A DNA stretch of 64,000 nt from Acestrorhynchus altus (GCA_034509495.1 CM067503.1:17760100-17824099); one strand, 5' to 3'; positions 33,645 to 45,739 are shown, numbered from the stretch's first letter. A program made the numbers and translations. The notes: generated from the letters alone by a model not told the origin.

Positions 33645-33732
33645 TACACACATACACTATCTCATGTCACATTCTGCACGACTTAGAAAAAACATATACA
33701 TCAAAACATAATAATCAAAACAACAACAGCAA

Positions 33733-33804
33733 CACTACTACTACTACTACTACTAATAATAATAATAATAATAATATACATAACAATAATAATATATATA
33801 TAAC

Positions 33805-33843
<39 letters not shown>
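33733..33843. repeat. (ACT)n(AAT)n compound microsatellite
   Basis: ACT units to about 33,755, then AAT units interrupted by ATATAC segments to 33,843. Confidence 0.95.
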
Positions 33844-33844
<1 letters not shown>

Positions 33845-33999
33845 TGAGTAAGAATACTTATTTAAGTTCGGACTAATGTAACATTTTCACAACATCAGTA
33901 AACAGCCCATATCATATTTTATCAGTCATTAAGCCCGACGCATAACTTAATATAATATAAAATTTAATTATTTACTTTAAATTAAAAATCCCAATAAAA

Positions 34000-34200
34000 T
34001 GTCCAGTCGCTCTTTCTACATATACTCCTCTGGCGTAGTTTGCATTCATGTTATGAGATATATTAATCTCATTCCTCTGAAGAGATCTGTGTATAATTAG
34101 CTACAGTTTGTTTACATCTAGAGCTTAGCTTTCAAACATGTATTGCTGGATATGCTATAATGTAAACTGTATCACGCAGAAATCTCTTATCTTCTTTTTG
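34000..34200. promoter_or_regulatory. possible conserved element
   Basis: Unique sequence with TTTGCATTCATGTTATG, GATATATTAATCTC, TATAATTAGCTAC and GTTTGTTTACATC (forkhead-like). Weak support. Confidence 0.33.
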
Positions 34201-34629
34201 TTGATTTTCATTTTTGATAAATATGTTCTTCACATCTTGTCAACATTTCATAATGGATGAAATGGAAACAGAACCGTCCCAAAAAAATTTTAACTTTTCT
34301 TTTACTTTCACTTCCATCCAAAGTTAAGAGGTTTTTCTCCTTCTCCTTTAAAGTGTCTGGTTTTGGTATTCGAGATTTTGCATAGAAACAAGCACATTGT
34401 TATATATTTTGCTCTGTTTATTTCTAAGCTCTATTTCCTTTATAATCAGTAGCTATTTATTTGCCACTGCCAATAATAGCGTCGGCGTCCCACAACAATC
34501 TGATATATGTATTCTTATTATTATTAATATACTAATGCACCAAACCCACTTGAAGTCAAATATTTTGGGTTGTTTATATTTTTGTTTGAAAGCTATTTTT
34601 TTTTTCTTTCTCTGGTAAAGTTGATGTTT

Positions 34630-34915
34630 TGGTGATGTGAAGCTTTTCGGTGGCAACTATGATAAATATGTAGGTTTACATTACAATGTTCTGTCATCGA
34701 AAAGGGCTCCTTTATATCATTCTAGGTGTTCCGAGTCTACTGCTATTAAACCAAACATGTTTGACATCAGTGAGCCGAAGACGTGAGAGAGCTTTGCAAA
34801 GGACAGTAATGAACTTGTGGGACTGTGCTACTTTGGGCATGATTGAGCGCGTCAGCGTCAGTAGTGTAGGAGCGGTGTGAGGGGCCGTAAGCGTCTTGTG
34901 CCGTCCCCTCCAAAA
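34630..34915. promoter_or_regulatory. candidate conserved non-coding element
   Basis: Unique block running into CpG-bearing text (GAGCCGAAGACGTGAG, GATTGAGCGCGTCAGCGTCAG) directly before the GT/GA microsatellite at 34,916. No reading frame with support. Confidence 0.36.
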
Positions 34916-34917
34916 GT

Positions 34918-35001
<84 letters not shown>

Positions 35002-35012
35002 GAGAGAGAGAG
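34916..35012. repeat. compound (GT)n(GA)n microsatellite
   Basis: GT run 34,916-34,942 then GA run to 35,012 with one GCGA interruption. It lies 60 bp upstream of the candidate exon's acceptor. Confidence 0.97.
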
Positions 35013-35073
35013 GTCACCATCATGAACATAATATCATTCAAAACAACATGCATCTGTTTTTATGTCATTGCAG

Positions 35074-35212
35074 AATAATCTTCATATCGCGGAGCGGCAG
35101 AAATTCCTTTGCCATTCTTAACGGACCCATAGATTCCCTTGATTCCCAGTCCGGGTCAGGAAGGGCTTCGGCCCGCGATTTCCACCTGAGGCGCACCCAC
35201 TCCGGAGATCCG
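35074..35212 (+). other. candidate internal exon (139 bp) of an unidentified plus-strand transcript
   Basis: Seen: a good acceptor (CTGTTTTTATGTCATTGCAG ending at 35,073) and a strong donor (ATCCG|GTAAGTGTG at 35,213) enclose 139 bp of GC-richer, CpG-bearing unique sequence, unlike the AT-rich flanks. One plus frame is open across the exon (46 codons, one base of leading phase, includes 'NGPIDSLDSQSGSGRA' and 'RDFHLRRTHSGDP'); the two other plus frames have stops; one minus frame is also fully open. No ATG in the plus frame. I do not recognise the peptide, and 46 open codons are not strong evidence of coding, so a non-coding or 5' UTR exon is equally likely. Candidate first exons end at 25,037 and 30,968. 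Confidence 0.45.
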
Positions 35213-35224
35213 GTAAGTGTGCGA

Positions 35225-36915
35225 CCCCAGACTCATACACACCGACTATCGCCGAGGAATACCACACCTGTATCAGGGTTTATTTGTGCAAAGTTCAAAA
35301 GTAAAAAAAAAAAAAGCCAATGCAACCCTTGTTGAACTTCCCATCTGACATATTCATTCTAATTTGCATGCTGTCACTCTCACCACAAACCTTGCATCTC
35401 CATTTTTGATTTTCCCTTTTGGACATAATGTAAACCAGGAGGTTCTCAACATTGTGTCCAAATTTCAGGAGGAATGGACCAATAGAAAATGGTTATTTTA
35501 CATGTTTTTATATGCAGTCAAAAATCCCATAACTGCAGAAAATCCTCCCCTAATACATCCACTGGGGTGATCAGATAAGGGTAAATGCCAGAGGTGTGTT
35601 CCCACCATGCCAGTAGTTCCCTGTGAAGTGGACTATACAGGATGTTTGGACATTTTAGCTGATGATCCAAAGTACAGTGAGTGAAAAGATCCAGTTGAAA
35701 TGAACTGAGTACTGAGTACTGGTTTATCACTGCAGGGAAGTTGAAGGTAAGTTCACCTGTCAGTCATCCTGGGGTTAAACAGCTGATGCTCATCAGAAGA
35801 AGTAGCAGGTGATGTTTAAAAAGGACACAAACCAGTTATATGTCCATACATTCATATTTCTTCCCATGTTACAAGCATAATATGATGCATGGCTGCAGTT
35901 TGGATAAGCAGAAGAGTGCCTGGTGTTTACTTGATGATTTTGTAGGGCATTTTGAATGAAACAATTGAACCACTTGAAGTTAGCTGATACCACATGTTTA
36001 CTGTGTAGGGAATACAAGGGCACTGCTTTAGTACCCCATGGAATGGAATGTATCTTAGGTTTATACTAATCAGGCAACAATCAGATTTCTGCTCTACAAC
36101 CAGCCAATAATTTCACAGTGTGAATGAGGGATGTGGAAGGCAGAGTCCCTGCTGGTTTGTCCTACTGGTTTGTGCTGGGTGGTTGTTCCCTGATCAGAGG
36201 CAGGGGCAGTTGATCAAGAAGAGAGTATGTACAGACTGAAGAATGCTAAAGAAATCAGAGTAAGCTGTATACATGTGCAGAGAAATCTGATTACTGAGCT
36301 AAAATCCAGCTCTCTTTATCAGATGTCTAGACCTTTAAAGTGCTAGACCTTAATCAGAGCATGATATACATGACCAAATGAATATTCAGATAACTACAGA
36401 AATCCAATCAGAACTGCATTATGGAGCACATGAAAACTCACTAACCAACTTTCCAATGAAAGTTAAGACATGTATTTCCTTCTTCTGTATTTTGGAGATT
36501 TTGAAGACGAAGTTTTTAGTGACTCTTCTATTTCTAATCTTAATGTAAATTTGAAAAATACCAAAGAAATGTAATCAAATATCATTTGAAATTATATCAT
36601 ATCAAAACAGTTTACCCACAAACAAACTAATTTTATTCTGTTCTTCTGTTTACTGGCTCTGCAATCCCAACGGGGTTGTAAACAATGGAGATGCATAATT
36701 CTTTCTGTGTCTGTTCTTTATTTTCTTTTACATATTTACTATTTACCATTTGAAATAGCTGAGAAGTTGGAGTACAATAACCAGTAAATTGAGTCCTGTG
36801 GATAATCTGCAGCTGGACCAGCTTGCAAAGTAGGATGTGCAATGATGCAAAGTATAAAGTGACAAGTGATGAAGTGATAAAGTGACATGATGTGCAAAGT
36901 AACTGAGCTCAAATA
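35225..36915. other. AT-rich DNA
   Basis: No gene or element I can support. Some text near 35,410-36,200 reads like old dispersed repeats but is not assignable. Confidence 0.45.
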
Positions 36916-36919
36916 AGTA

Positions 36920-37135
36920 TAACCAACCAATCAACCAATCAAAAAAATTATATTGCACTTTTTAGAACAGAGGCATTGTCCACACCTCTTATGAGCAAAC
37001 CAGTGGGTGACAGTGGCAAGAAAAACTGCTTCAGACTAGGAGGAAGAAACCTTAGGATGATCCAAGGAAATCATCCTCCTCTGGTCAACAACAGTTAACA
37101 ACAGGTGCCCTTATCATTTGTGCTCACTTCACTTG
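36920..37135. mobile_element. dispersed repeat (AAATCAAAT family), copy B
   Basis: 'ACCAACCAATCAACCAATC' start, then 'GCAAACCAGTGGGTGACAG', 'GGAAGAAACCTTAGGATG' and 'CCTCCTCTGGTCAAC', in the same order as the copies at 17.66 and 60.23 kb. Confidence 0.6.
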
Positions 37136-37139
37136 CAAA

Positions 37140-37745
37140 ACATCGGGATTTTGTCTCTGCTTTTTGTTAGTTAGTTAAACCTTCTATGTAAATGAACATG
37201 ATCACATGTAGGGGTTCTAAAAGCTAAATTTCATTCTCACACTGAACTAACTGTGTAACACTTATTCAACATACATTTACTGTATATTTTTTATATTTTT
37301 ATGTATATTTTTCTAATGTTTGAATGGCTTATCTCAAGGGCTCATCTTCAGTTTGATCTGAGTGGCTGTTATTCCCAATGGAAAAGCTTTTGTTCCACTA
37401 GATAAGAAAGCGTGGGGGAAAGTGTTGGTTCTTCTCAGTGTTTCTTCCTCAAGATGTTAGCAATGTCTACTTTTCCTGTTATGTTTTAGTTGATTGACTC
37501 CTTATTGGTGTGGACCTATACTGGAAAAATGCAAGGTGTATATATTGCTATTAAAAGAAACAGAATTGAATTGCACTTTCAGTCAGACATAACGACTGCT
37601 TCAGTGTCCCGAATAATAGTTTAACAGCATATACAGCCTTCACCTTATCAACCATTCATACCCCTTCACACTCTTCTCAATATCTTCTCCAATCTCTCCA
37701 ACCTTTTTTTGCACATTTAGTAACTACAACACTGTACACAGCAAA
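37140..37745. other. AT-rich DNA
   Basis: Nothing assignable. Confidence 0.45.
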
Positions 37746-37748
37746 TGT

Positions 37749-37749
<1 letters not shown>

Positions 37750-37814
<65 letters not shown>
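37750..37814. repeat. (AC)32 microsatellite
   Basis: Pure AC run of 65 bp. Confidence 0.97.
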
Positions 37815-37817
<3 letters not shown>

Positions 37818-37965
37818 TCTCTTGATCTGGCTTGTCAGCGATGTATAGAGTAATAAAGGTCAGTTAATCGATGGTGGCCAATTTGACAAATCCTAGTGAT
37901 TTTTTATCACCCATATAACATGTATGGATAAGGGGGTTGCTGTTATAATGTTTAATCCCAAGTGC

Positions 37966-37968
<3 letters not shown>

Positions 37969-38010
<42 letters not shown>
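37969..38010. repeat. (AG)21 microsatellite
   Basis: Pure AG run. Confidence 0.96.
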
Positions 38011-38014
<4 letters not shown>

Positions 38015-38860
38015 GGAAATTGAGATTTTTCATTGGAACAGAAGTAGATCTGGAGAAGAATAAGGAATTAAATTTTAGGAATGAGATTAGTTTATATATC
38101 ATCTTTGCTTATGTGTTGTCTTCAAAGCATTTATACCAGTAATTCTTCATGTTTAACCTAAAGTCAGTTTGAGATGCCTCCCCCAAGAGAAGAAATATAA
38201 TATATGACAGTTTGCAAAATTTTACAGATTAATACAACATGTCAACATGATGTAATTATAAATATTTGTATTGTTCATTTTGGATTCATCAACTTTGGAA
38301 TTTCTTATTGGATATAACACTGCTAAATATGATTTTTTAGTTTGATGTATAGAACAAAACAACCTTTATTCATTTTAAGGAATAAAAAGAGCTTGGAACT
38401 TTTTTGGGTAGAAAGGGGCTACTATTTTGTTACATAAACTAACACATTCATCTCGTGGCCAATAGGTTGTTAAAAACAAAATAAAACATAGAATTGAATA
38501 TATAGAGTCTTCACTTTCACATATATTTTGCAAAAAAGTTAGCAATATGCGAATTGCTCACTCTTGCTCATGGGCTCCCCCTATAGTCCGGAAGTATAAT
38601 TCAAAAGGACATGCATTACACATGGTTTTCTGGACATTCAGAGAGACAGATGCAACATTAAAGTAAAAAAAAAACCCAAGATTTTACATGAATATGACTC
38701 AGATGCTTTAAAAGTTCTTTAGCACAAAAGAGTTTCTTTTCTGACATCACTTTGTTTTGCACCATTACTTTTAGAAACATACCCACAAAAACAAGTGGGA
38801 CTAACAATCAACACACATACACATACACTATAAAAGTTCCTTGGCCAAGAAAGCAGTCTG
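38015..38860. other. AT-rich DNA
   Basis: No gene or recognised element. Confidence 0.45.
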
Positions 38861-38864
38861 ACGC

Positions 38865-39052
38865 TCTTGTCCTGTCTGTTTGTCTAAATACCAGCTCAAT
38901 GTAATTCGATTGAGATTAGTTGCACTGGCATGACAGGAGGTCCCTTGTATTGCCAAAGCACTTAGGAGGCAATGACAGGTTCCCATCGACATGTGTAATA
39001 CAACACTCCGCGACTGCCATGCATTACTACTGCAACCTCACTCACTCCCTCA

Positions 39053-39058
<6 letters not shown>
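38865..39058. promoter_or_regulatory. candidate conserved non-coding element
   Basis: Unique block with CTCAATGTAATTCGATTGAG (imperfect palindrome CTCAAT...ATTGAG), TTGGCACTGGC-like and CTTAGGAGGCAATGACAGG words, plus CACTCCGCGACTGCC. Ends at the AC microsatellite at 39,059. Confidence 0.42.

Positions 39059-39114
<56 letters not shown>
39059..39114. repeat. (AC)28 microsatellite
   Basis: Pure AC run adjoining the candidate element. Confidence 0.97.
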
Positions 39115-39115
<1 letters not shown>

Positions 39116-39119
39116 CCCA

Positions 39120-39610
39120 CACTAACCAGTGTCTCTCTTTTTATGACTTATGACACAAGTCATACAGAAGACTATAGAAAAGAAAAGAGAAATGGTATTG
39201 TATTAAGTTTCCTAGAACTGAAGCCCAAAGTGAAGCCAATAAAAACTGCATGAAACTGCAGTAAGACAGACAGTCAGAGAGAGATTTGAGAGGCCAGATG
39301 GGTGATATATGAAGGAAAATAGAAGAAATGGTGGGGAGATGGTAGAAAATGTAGATGCTAGAGTGATGGAGGAAAGGAAATTGATGAGCATGTGCAAAAG
39401 AGAGCAAGAGAGAGAGTCAGTGAGAGGAACAGTAAGTAAGCACTCTAGGAAGATGGATGGAGGCAAGTTTGATAGAAACAGGCACCTTGAGGATCTTAGA
39501 GAGATGCTACAAGATCAGAGATTAAGTCAACATGTCCTGGGCCAGTCATTAATCAGTTAAGGCTGAGTAAAGTAAGACTGATCCTTTCCACAGAAAGAGA
39601 GAAAGGGAGA
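39120..39610. other. purine-rich unassigned DNA
   Basis: G/A-biased sequence on the plus strand. ORFs in it show no domain. Confidence 0.4.
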
Positions 39611-39611
39611 G

Positions 39612-39658
<47 letters not shown>
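39612..39658. repeat. (TA)n microsatellite
   Basis: About 23 TA units followed by GT/TA mixed text. Confidence 0.95.
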
Positions 39659-39661
<3 letters not shown>

Positions 39662-39732
39662 GTGTGTGTATATGTATATATTCCCTTTGTACTTTACATT
39701 TTCATCTTTTACAATTTCAAAATAACAAAAAA

Positions 39733-40745
39733 GGAAAATATTTGGACACCCTGTGCGGTTAGTACCTAGTAGCTCCCACTTTGGCAAGAATCACCTTGTA
39801 AACACTTTTTGTAGCCTAGAGGGATTTTCATCCTTTCTGCCTGGCAAAAGTCTTATGTGAAATTATGAGATTCCAGGGCCATCTTGCATGCTCTGCTCTT
39901 TTGAGGTCTATCCACAGATTTTTAATGATTTTTAGATCAGAGGACTGTGAGGCTCATGGTAAAAACCTTCAGCTTGAGGTAGTGTATTGAGGATTTTGAG
40001 GTGTGTGAATCATTAACTATATGTAGAAGCCATACAGTTTTTCAACTTTAGCTTTTTTTACAGATGGTGTTATGTTTCCTACCAAAATTTGCTGAAATTT
40101 CCTTTGAATCCATTGAACCCAACTCCAAATTATGATTGATCCACTCCCATGCATAATGGTTGGAGAGGGTTTTTTTCTCCAAAAATACAATAGCTCGCTG
40201 TGGCCAAAGAGTTTTAATTCATCTCATAAGTCCACAGGACCTGTATCCAAAATGCATCAGGCTTGTTTAGATGTTCTTTTGCAAACGTCTGATGCTGAGT
40301 TTTGTGGGGAGGATGCAGGAGACGATTTCTTCTGATGGGTCTTTGATGAAAGCCACATTTGTGCATGTGTCGCTGATCAATAGAACAATGTACCACACCC
40401 CTCCAGAGTCTGCTAAATCTTCCTGAAGGTCCTTGGCAGTAAAGATTTACCTTTCTAGCAATCCTAAGAGCAGCTGTCTCTGAAATTCGTCTTGGTCTTA
40501 TCTTGACCTCCACCGTTCCTGTTAACTGACATTTCAAACTGAAAAAATGGCAAACTGGAAATGCTTTGCTGTCTTATAATGACTTTCTCCTGCTTTGTAA
40601 GCCTCAAACATGTTCATTTTCAGAGTTCTAGGCACTCAAAGCTCCTAGGGTTCTCATCATTTTGTAAGGTACTCCTTTACTTTTTTCACTCCAAAATTTA
40701 ACAAAACCAAAATAATACACTGGTATTACTTGAAATGTTGAAAAA
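39733..40745 (-). pseudogene. Tc1-like transposon relic (TTTGGACACCC family)
   Basis: Minus-strand transposase remnant. The frame at 40,214-40,537 reads in order 'GTVEVKIRPRRISETAAL' (HTH and GRPR-like region), 'SRLWRGVVHCSIDQRHMHKC' and 'KTQHQTFAKEHLNKPDAFW', matching the N-terminal half of Tc1-like enzymes ('...RRKPLLTKKHK..RL.FAKEHLDKP..FW'). The plus strand carries familiar text such as 'GGTTAGTACCTAGTAGCTCC' at the other end. Stops and deletions are frequent. Related in subterminal sequence to the element at 57.96-59.14 kb. Confidence 0.8.
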
Positions 40746-40749
40746 TGTG

Positions 40750-42135
40750 GTTCATCTTTAAATTTAGATAATTTCATGTTCAATTTGCTGAACTGTTAAC
40801 AGTAACAGTAGTTTTGAATATAAGTTTAAAAAAGCTTGTGGTGTGATCTTGGATGTGGTCAGAATTTATTAAATTAAATATTTATTTAAAAAAATTGATT
40901 AATTATTAAGGCATTAAACTGTAAATATGAATCATTTTTAAATGTACAATTTTACCAAATTTCCTAGCAATAGACATTTTACACTACAAATACACAAATG
41001 AAGATTATGGTTCATGATATTTTCAAGCTATGGCTGAAGTATTAATATTTTTTATTAAACAGACATGGAAAAAGTACACATAATTATTATTGAAAACTAT
41101 GCAGCAAAATCAGCTTAGTTGGAATCATCACAGATTTGTCAAAGCCATACTTGCTCTATTGTCTTTATATAACTATGGTTATAAATAGTTATAGTTAGCT
41201 ATGGCTATAGTAGTCCTTATGTACAGTATGTTAATATTTGTTGCATAGTTTTATTTTCATGGGAACAAAAATTACCATAAGAATTCTGAAACCAAAGAAG
41301 CCCAAAGTGTTTTTAAAAGCTTTTCATTCAACAGTGTTGTTTGAGTCACTAGAAGAACCCTCAAATTCAAATGGAGTTTTGATATTGATTTTGTATTATT
41401 GGTCATTATGTCCTAGTTGAACATTTGTCATAAGGGTTCCTAATCATCTCATTCTGGTTTCCTAACAGTCAAGGACTGTATAACCAAAATGGAACTTACA
41501 GACTTAATTTGCCCTTCACAAACCCTTGATCTTGATTCCAGCCAGGGTGAGTTTGCAAAGACTTAGGATCCAGTCACATTTCACTGTTTGTAGTCATATT
41601 AAATCCTTTGTATAGAATATGCATTAATTTAATTAATACACAGATTACACATACATTCCATTGTCTGCAGAGCTATTTTCTAAGTCATGGACATATGATG
41701 TATAGATGTTAAAATTATGTCTGAGGAGGGAACTATTTTTAAAGGCTGTTTTTCAAAGCTATCTTCAAAGCTATAACATCTGACATTAACATACATGATT
41801 ATGAGTAGCCTATAACCTTGATGTTTGTTTTGTTTGCAGTGCTACGGTTTCTTTTTCTCTTCCTCTCTGTCTCTTCCCTCATTATGCTACTTCATGGTGT
41901 CTCATGTTTCAGATGTGTATCGCAGGCCACAGGTCGACACAAGGCCCTGGCAAGTATGTACTGCTGTAGCGTATACTGGGAGATTGTGGTAGTGATAACC
42001 ACACTGATTGACACATACACAAAAGGAACATAAATCAAACACAACACACTTGCGTTACATTTGTAGACTATGGTTGTGGTTGTTAAACAAGGCACTAATT
42101 CTGTCCAAAAAAAACAAAAACAGAAAAACAGGAGC
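40750..42135. other. AT-rich DNA
   Basis: No gene or recognised element. Confidence 0.45.
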
Positions 42136-42140
42136 TGGTG

Positions 42141-42141
42141 G

Positions 42142-42228
<87 letters not shown>
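42141..42228. repeat. compound (TA)10(TG)34 microsatellite
   Basis: TA run 42,141-42,160 joined to a pure GT run to 42,228. Confidence 0.97.
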
Positions 42229-42229
<1 letters not shown>

Positions 42230-43005
42230 ATGAATACGTTTATTTATCTGTGTTTGCTGTAGCATCGCTATCCTATTCAATTACTGCATGTTTTAGTCTT
42301 GTCCATGTTTTTCTACCCCATTTGAAAATGCTGCTGACCATTTGGTTTATGTGGTGTAAGATCCTTTGGAAGAAAAAATATAGCTATATTTACATTACAT
42401 AATGCAGGGAATAACACTATCACCTTCCCCAGGGAAGACCAGTGTTTGGTTCCCTGGCTGGACAAGCACAAATTTCTACACAAATAAGAGTCCTCTTATC
42501 ACTGCATTCTCCTACCTGTGTAATTCAGTTGTAAGTCACTCTGTATAAGAGACTAAACCATATAGATATACAACTCATTCTTAGAACTATGTAAGTCCTG
42601 TTTATGCCATTATATAGAGCCATATGGAAAAATATGACTTTCTTAACATGTTTTCTTGGATGGCCATTTGAAGGCAATATAACTAAACAAATAACAGTGA
42701 ATAAATATCCTTCACAGACTGATTAAAATGAAATTAAGAATTGTACTTAGTTTCATATGAAAATAAACAAAGACATTTTCTTGTCATAAAATGTTAGGAC
42801 ACATTGATATTTACTACTATTTAAGATTCCTATCACTTATAATGTGGTGCAACACATAACACACATTTGATTAAATATATTTAAACCTCAGGCATTTAGT
42901 TTAGTTTGTTCTTGATTGTTTATTACCATGCCCAGATATTAAGAGATGCCCTCATACCTTCAGAAGGAAGGGTCTAGATGCAAATGAGCCTAGCAAGGAA
43001 TTTAA
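42230..43005. other. AT-rich DNA
   Basis: No gene or recognised element. Confidence 0.45.
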
Positions 43006-43007
43006 AA

Positions 43008-43215
43008 ACATTTTGATATCAACATTTCTACTGTCCACAAAACAATAAGTGAAACAGCTACCATCATGGCCATGTCAGGCCATTCTAACAAGCTTAGCCC
43101 TAAAGAAAAAGAGTACAAAAAAGGGCTCGAGATATTGAAATATTTGGTTTTCATTGGGTGTACAAGAATGAAACTTGGAGATATTTTAAACTTGTTCTTG
43201 CAAGAAATGTACATT
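43008..43215 (+). pseudogene. possible Tc1-like transposase N-terminal fragment
   Basis: The plus frame near 43,015-43,105 reads 'DINISTVHKTISETATI' then 'SGHSNKLSPKEKE', like the Tc1 N-terminal pattern 'ISKTTVHKIIKKF.ETGTV..L.G.G.K.KLSPR'. Short and decayed; no terminus seen. Confidence 0.45.
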
Positions 43216-43389
43216 TCTTTTAATTACATTTACCATTTTTAAGACATTTCCAGTTACATTACAGTTTTATGTGTTAAGTTGTATTACCTCCAACTCTCAG
43301 TATTGTTGTCCATATATTTAAATATTTTTAAAAAGACAAATGTTTTCATGGCACATCCTGTTTTTCTGCATTACTGAATGTTATTTGCT

Positions 43390-43610
43390 GTAGTTTGATT
43401 GCTGTAGTTTGATTGCAGGACACCCCCTCAACCTTCACTGTAGCCAACTGTGAAAGAATACATAAGTGTTGCCATAGACTGAGTGGAGTGTTACTTATTG
43501 TTGACCAGGATGAAGCGCTATTGACTGGCTCCTCCTGCCGAGGGATAACTGTGCAGTCCTGAGGCCAAACCCACAGTGGCATTTAATACACTACCCTAGT
43601 GGCTGCTGCA
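43390..43610. promoter_or_regulatory. candidate conserved non-coding element
   Basis: Unique balanced block with GTTGACCAGGATGAAGCGC, TATTGACTGGCTCC, CCGAGGGATAACTG and AGTGGCATTTAATACAC. It also has a tandem duplication of GCTGTAGTTTGATT at 43,388-43,416. No coding evidence. Confidence 0.38.
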
Positions 43611-43674
43611 CTTACTCTGTGTGTGTGAGTGTGCACAGACACGCACAAATCACACACACTAACTCTCGAGTACA

Positions 43675-43760
43675 CTCACGCTCTTGGGCTGTATCCGCCT
43701 AGATCAATATGAAATGGCTTTGAGTGGAAAAGAACATCAGGAATCAAGAAGGAAGCAGAG
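43675..43760. promoter_or_regulatory. possible conserved element
   Basis: Short unique block GGGCTGTATCCGCCTAGATC with TCAATATGAAATGGC nearby. Weak. Confidence 0.25.
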
Positions 43761-43764
43761 ACAT

Positions 43765-44340
43765 GAGGAAAGAAAAATGCTGGACTGTTAGGAGGTGAGA
43801 AAGATGAGGCAAAAGGGGACAGAGAGAGAGAGACAGAGAGCGTGAGAGAGACTGTGAGCGAGATACCTCAAAAGCTATTTCTAAGTAGGAAATAATTTGC
43901 AAAAAAGGGGATATACAGAGGATGCTCCACACAGGGGACACATAAGAGAGACATAAGAAAAAGGCAAAGACACAGACTAGGAGTGAACAGGGGGCAGCAA
44001 ACAGTAGTGTGGTACTGTCTGTATGTGTGTGTGTGTCTGTGTGTGTGTGTATGGGGGGGGGTTACAATTTCCATCAGGTTTTCAATTGGGCTGGATCAAT
44101 AGTGTATTAGAGCTCACCTTGACCCCATGTCTCCCCCCTCTCCTGGTCCTGCCTCACAGGCCAAGCCACTTGCACACGCAGCAGGGGGCTGCATAGGGGG
44201 AGCGACTGCATTACTGTTTCCCTCTCTGTGACCAAAGTGGCAGAAAATGGCAGAATAAAAAAGGAGACAGTGAAAGAAAGAGGGAGATGGAGAGGGGGAC
44301 ATGGCCACAAGGAGAACAGATGCCACTGTTCTCACAATAA
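43765..44340. other. purine-rich low-complexity DNA and short unique blocks
   Basis: GA-rich to 43.86 kb, GT-rich near 44.03 kb. A short unique piece at 44,065-44,130 (TTTTCAATTGGGCTGGATC) may be conserved. Confidence 0.35.
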
Positions 44341-44341
44341 G

Positions 44342-44459
<118 letters not shown>

Positions 44460-44940
44460 ACCACAAAATACAGTTCAGTTTTGTTGGTGTAGGGTCAAAG
44501 ACTTTACAGCTTAACAGTTACTTACCAGCACCAGTTATAATACTATCTGTACATCTACATTCTGTTCAAACATCTAACTGGCTGAGCCCCATTAATAACC
44601 TCATAGCCTGCAAAATACACCCATTAACTGGGGTAATATAATAGGAATGCATGATTAATGATTGCTTTACTGCATAAAGTTTCACTAAAGACCAGCATTC
44701 ATTTGCATACATAACATTTGAATGATCATTTAATGCCAACTGAAATAAACCTACAGTTATAACAGTAATACAAGCTTTTCCCTTGGGCTAGCTAAGACAT
44801 CAACATTGAATAAGGTAGCTTTTACAGTGGCTGACACTTGTTGAAATAAGCCTCATAGTTGTTATGAAGGGTTTATAGTATATAAATGCTATAATGCCTT
44901 ATGAATGCTCACCTTCAGTGAAGCCTTGGCCTGAATTCAA
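44460..44940. other. AT-rich DNA
   Basis: No gene or element supported. Confidence 0.45.
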
Positions 44941-44944
44941 TGCC

Positions 44945-45095
44945 AGTACCTTTCTGCTAAAATAAAGAACTTTTACTGGATATTAAGGATTTTTTACCAA
45001 ATTAAAGCTTCTTCACACTGACTTATTAGAAAACATGGTTCTTTGTGGTAAACGTGCTTGTTCTGTGGCAGCACCTAAAGGAAACACCTCTATTA
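44945..45095. mobile_element. GGTTCTTT-family repeat copy
   Basis: 'CTAAAATAAAGAACTTTTAC', 'AACATGGTTCTTTGTGG' and 'CAGCACCTAAAGGAAACACC' in family order. Confidence 0.5.
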
Positions 45096-45230
45096 AAGAC
45101 AAAATAAAGGGTGAAAATAATAAAGTAAAAAAAAAATCCTTTCAAGTATTTCAAATGGTCACTTTATAAAAATTCTTAACTAATCTAAGGGTTCTTCTTA
45201 CATATTGAGACAAGATAAAACACGAGAATA

Positions 45231-45470
45231 TATAAGATAAGATAAGATAAGATAAGATAAGATAAGATAAGATAAGATAAGATAAGATAAGATACGATGA
45301 GATGAGATGAGATGAGATGAGATGAGATGAGATAAGTTAAGATAAGATAAGATAAGATCAGATACGATACGATACGATACGATATGATACGATACGATAC
45401 GATACGATACAATACGATGGGATGAGATGAGATGAGATGAGATAAGATACAATATGATGAGATGAGATAA

Positions 45471-45504
<34 letters not shown>

Positions 45505-45674
45505 CAATATGAGGAGATGAGATGAGATAAGATGAGATGAGAAAAGATACGATAAGATAAGATATGATGAGATGAGATGAGATGAGATAAGATACAATAT
45601 GATACGATAAGATACGATACGATACAATAAGATAAGATAAGATAAAATACTATACGATAAGATGAGATAAGATA
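45231..45674. repeat. pentanucleotide array of GATAA, GATGA and GATAC units
   Basis: About 88 tandem 5-mers in blocks: GATAA first, then GATGA, GATAA, GATAC (45,361-45,415), GATGA, and mixed units to 45,674. Every unit keeps GAT. The minus-strand ORFs (up to 161 codons) are translations of the array and are not genes. Confidence 0.97.
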
Positions 45675-45739
45675 TAAATTCATTCACAAACATCTTTATG
45701 GAATCGTTTACAGCATCTTTATTTTTAAACTGTAATGAA

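Noticed and set aside
34877..35335. 152-codon plus-strand frame across the GA repeat and the candidate exon
   Set aside because: The first half is repeat translation and it crosses strong splice signals; only the 46-codon exon part deserves attention.
45231..45674. Possible CRISPR-like array
   Set aside because: Units are 5 bp with no spacers, in a vertebrate genome.
45198..45693. 161-codon minus-strand frame rich in I, L, S and Y
   Set aside because: It is a translation of the GATAA/GATGA/GATAC pentamer array.
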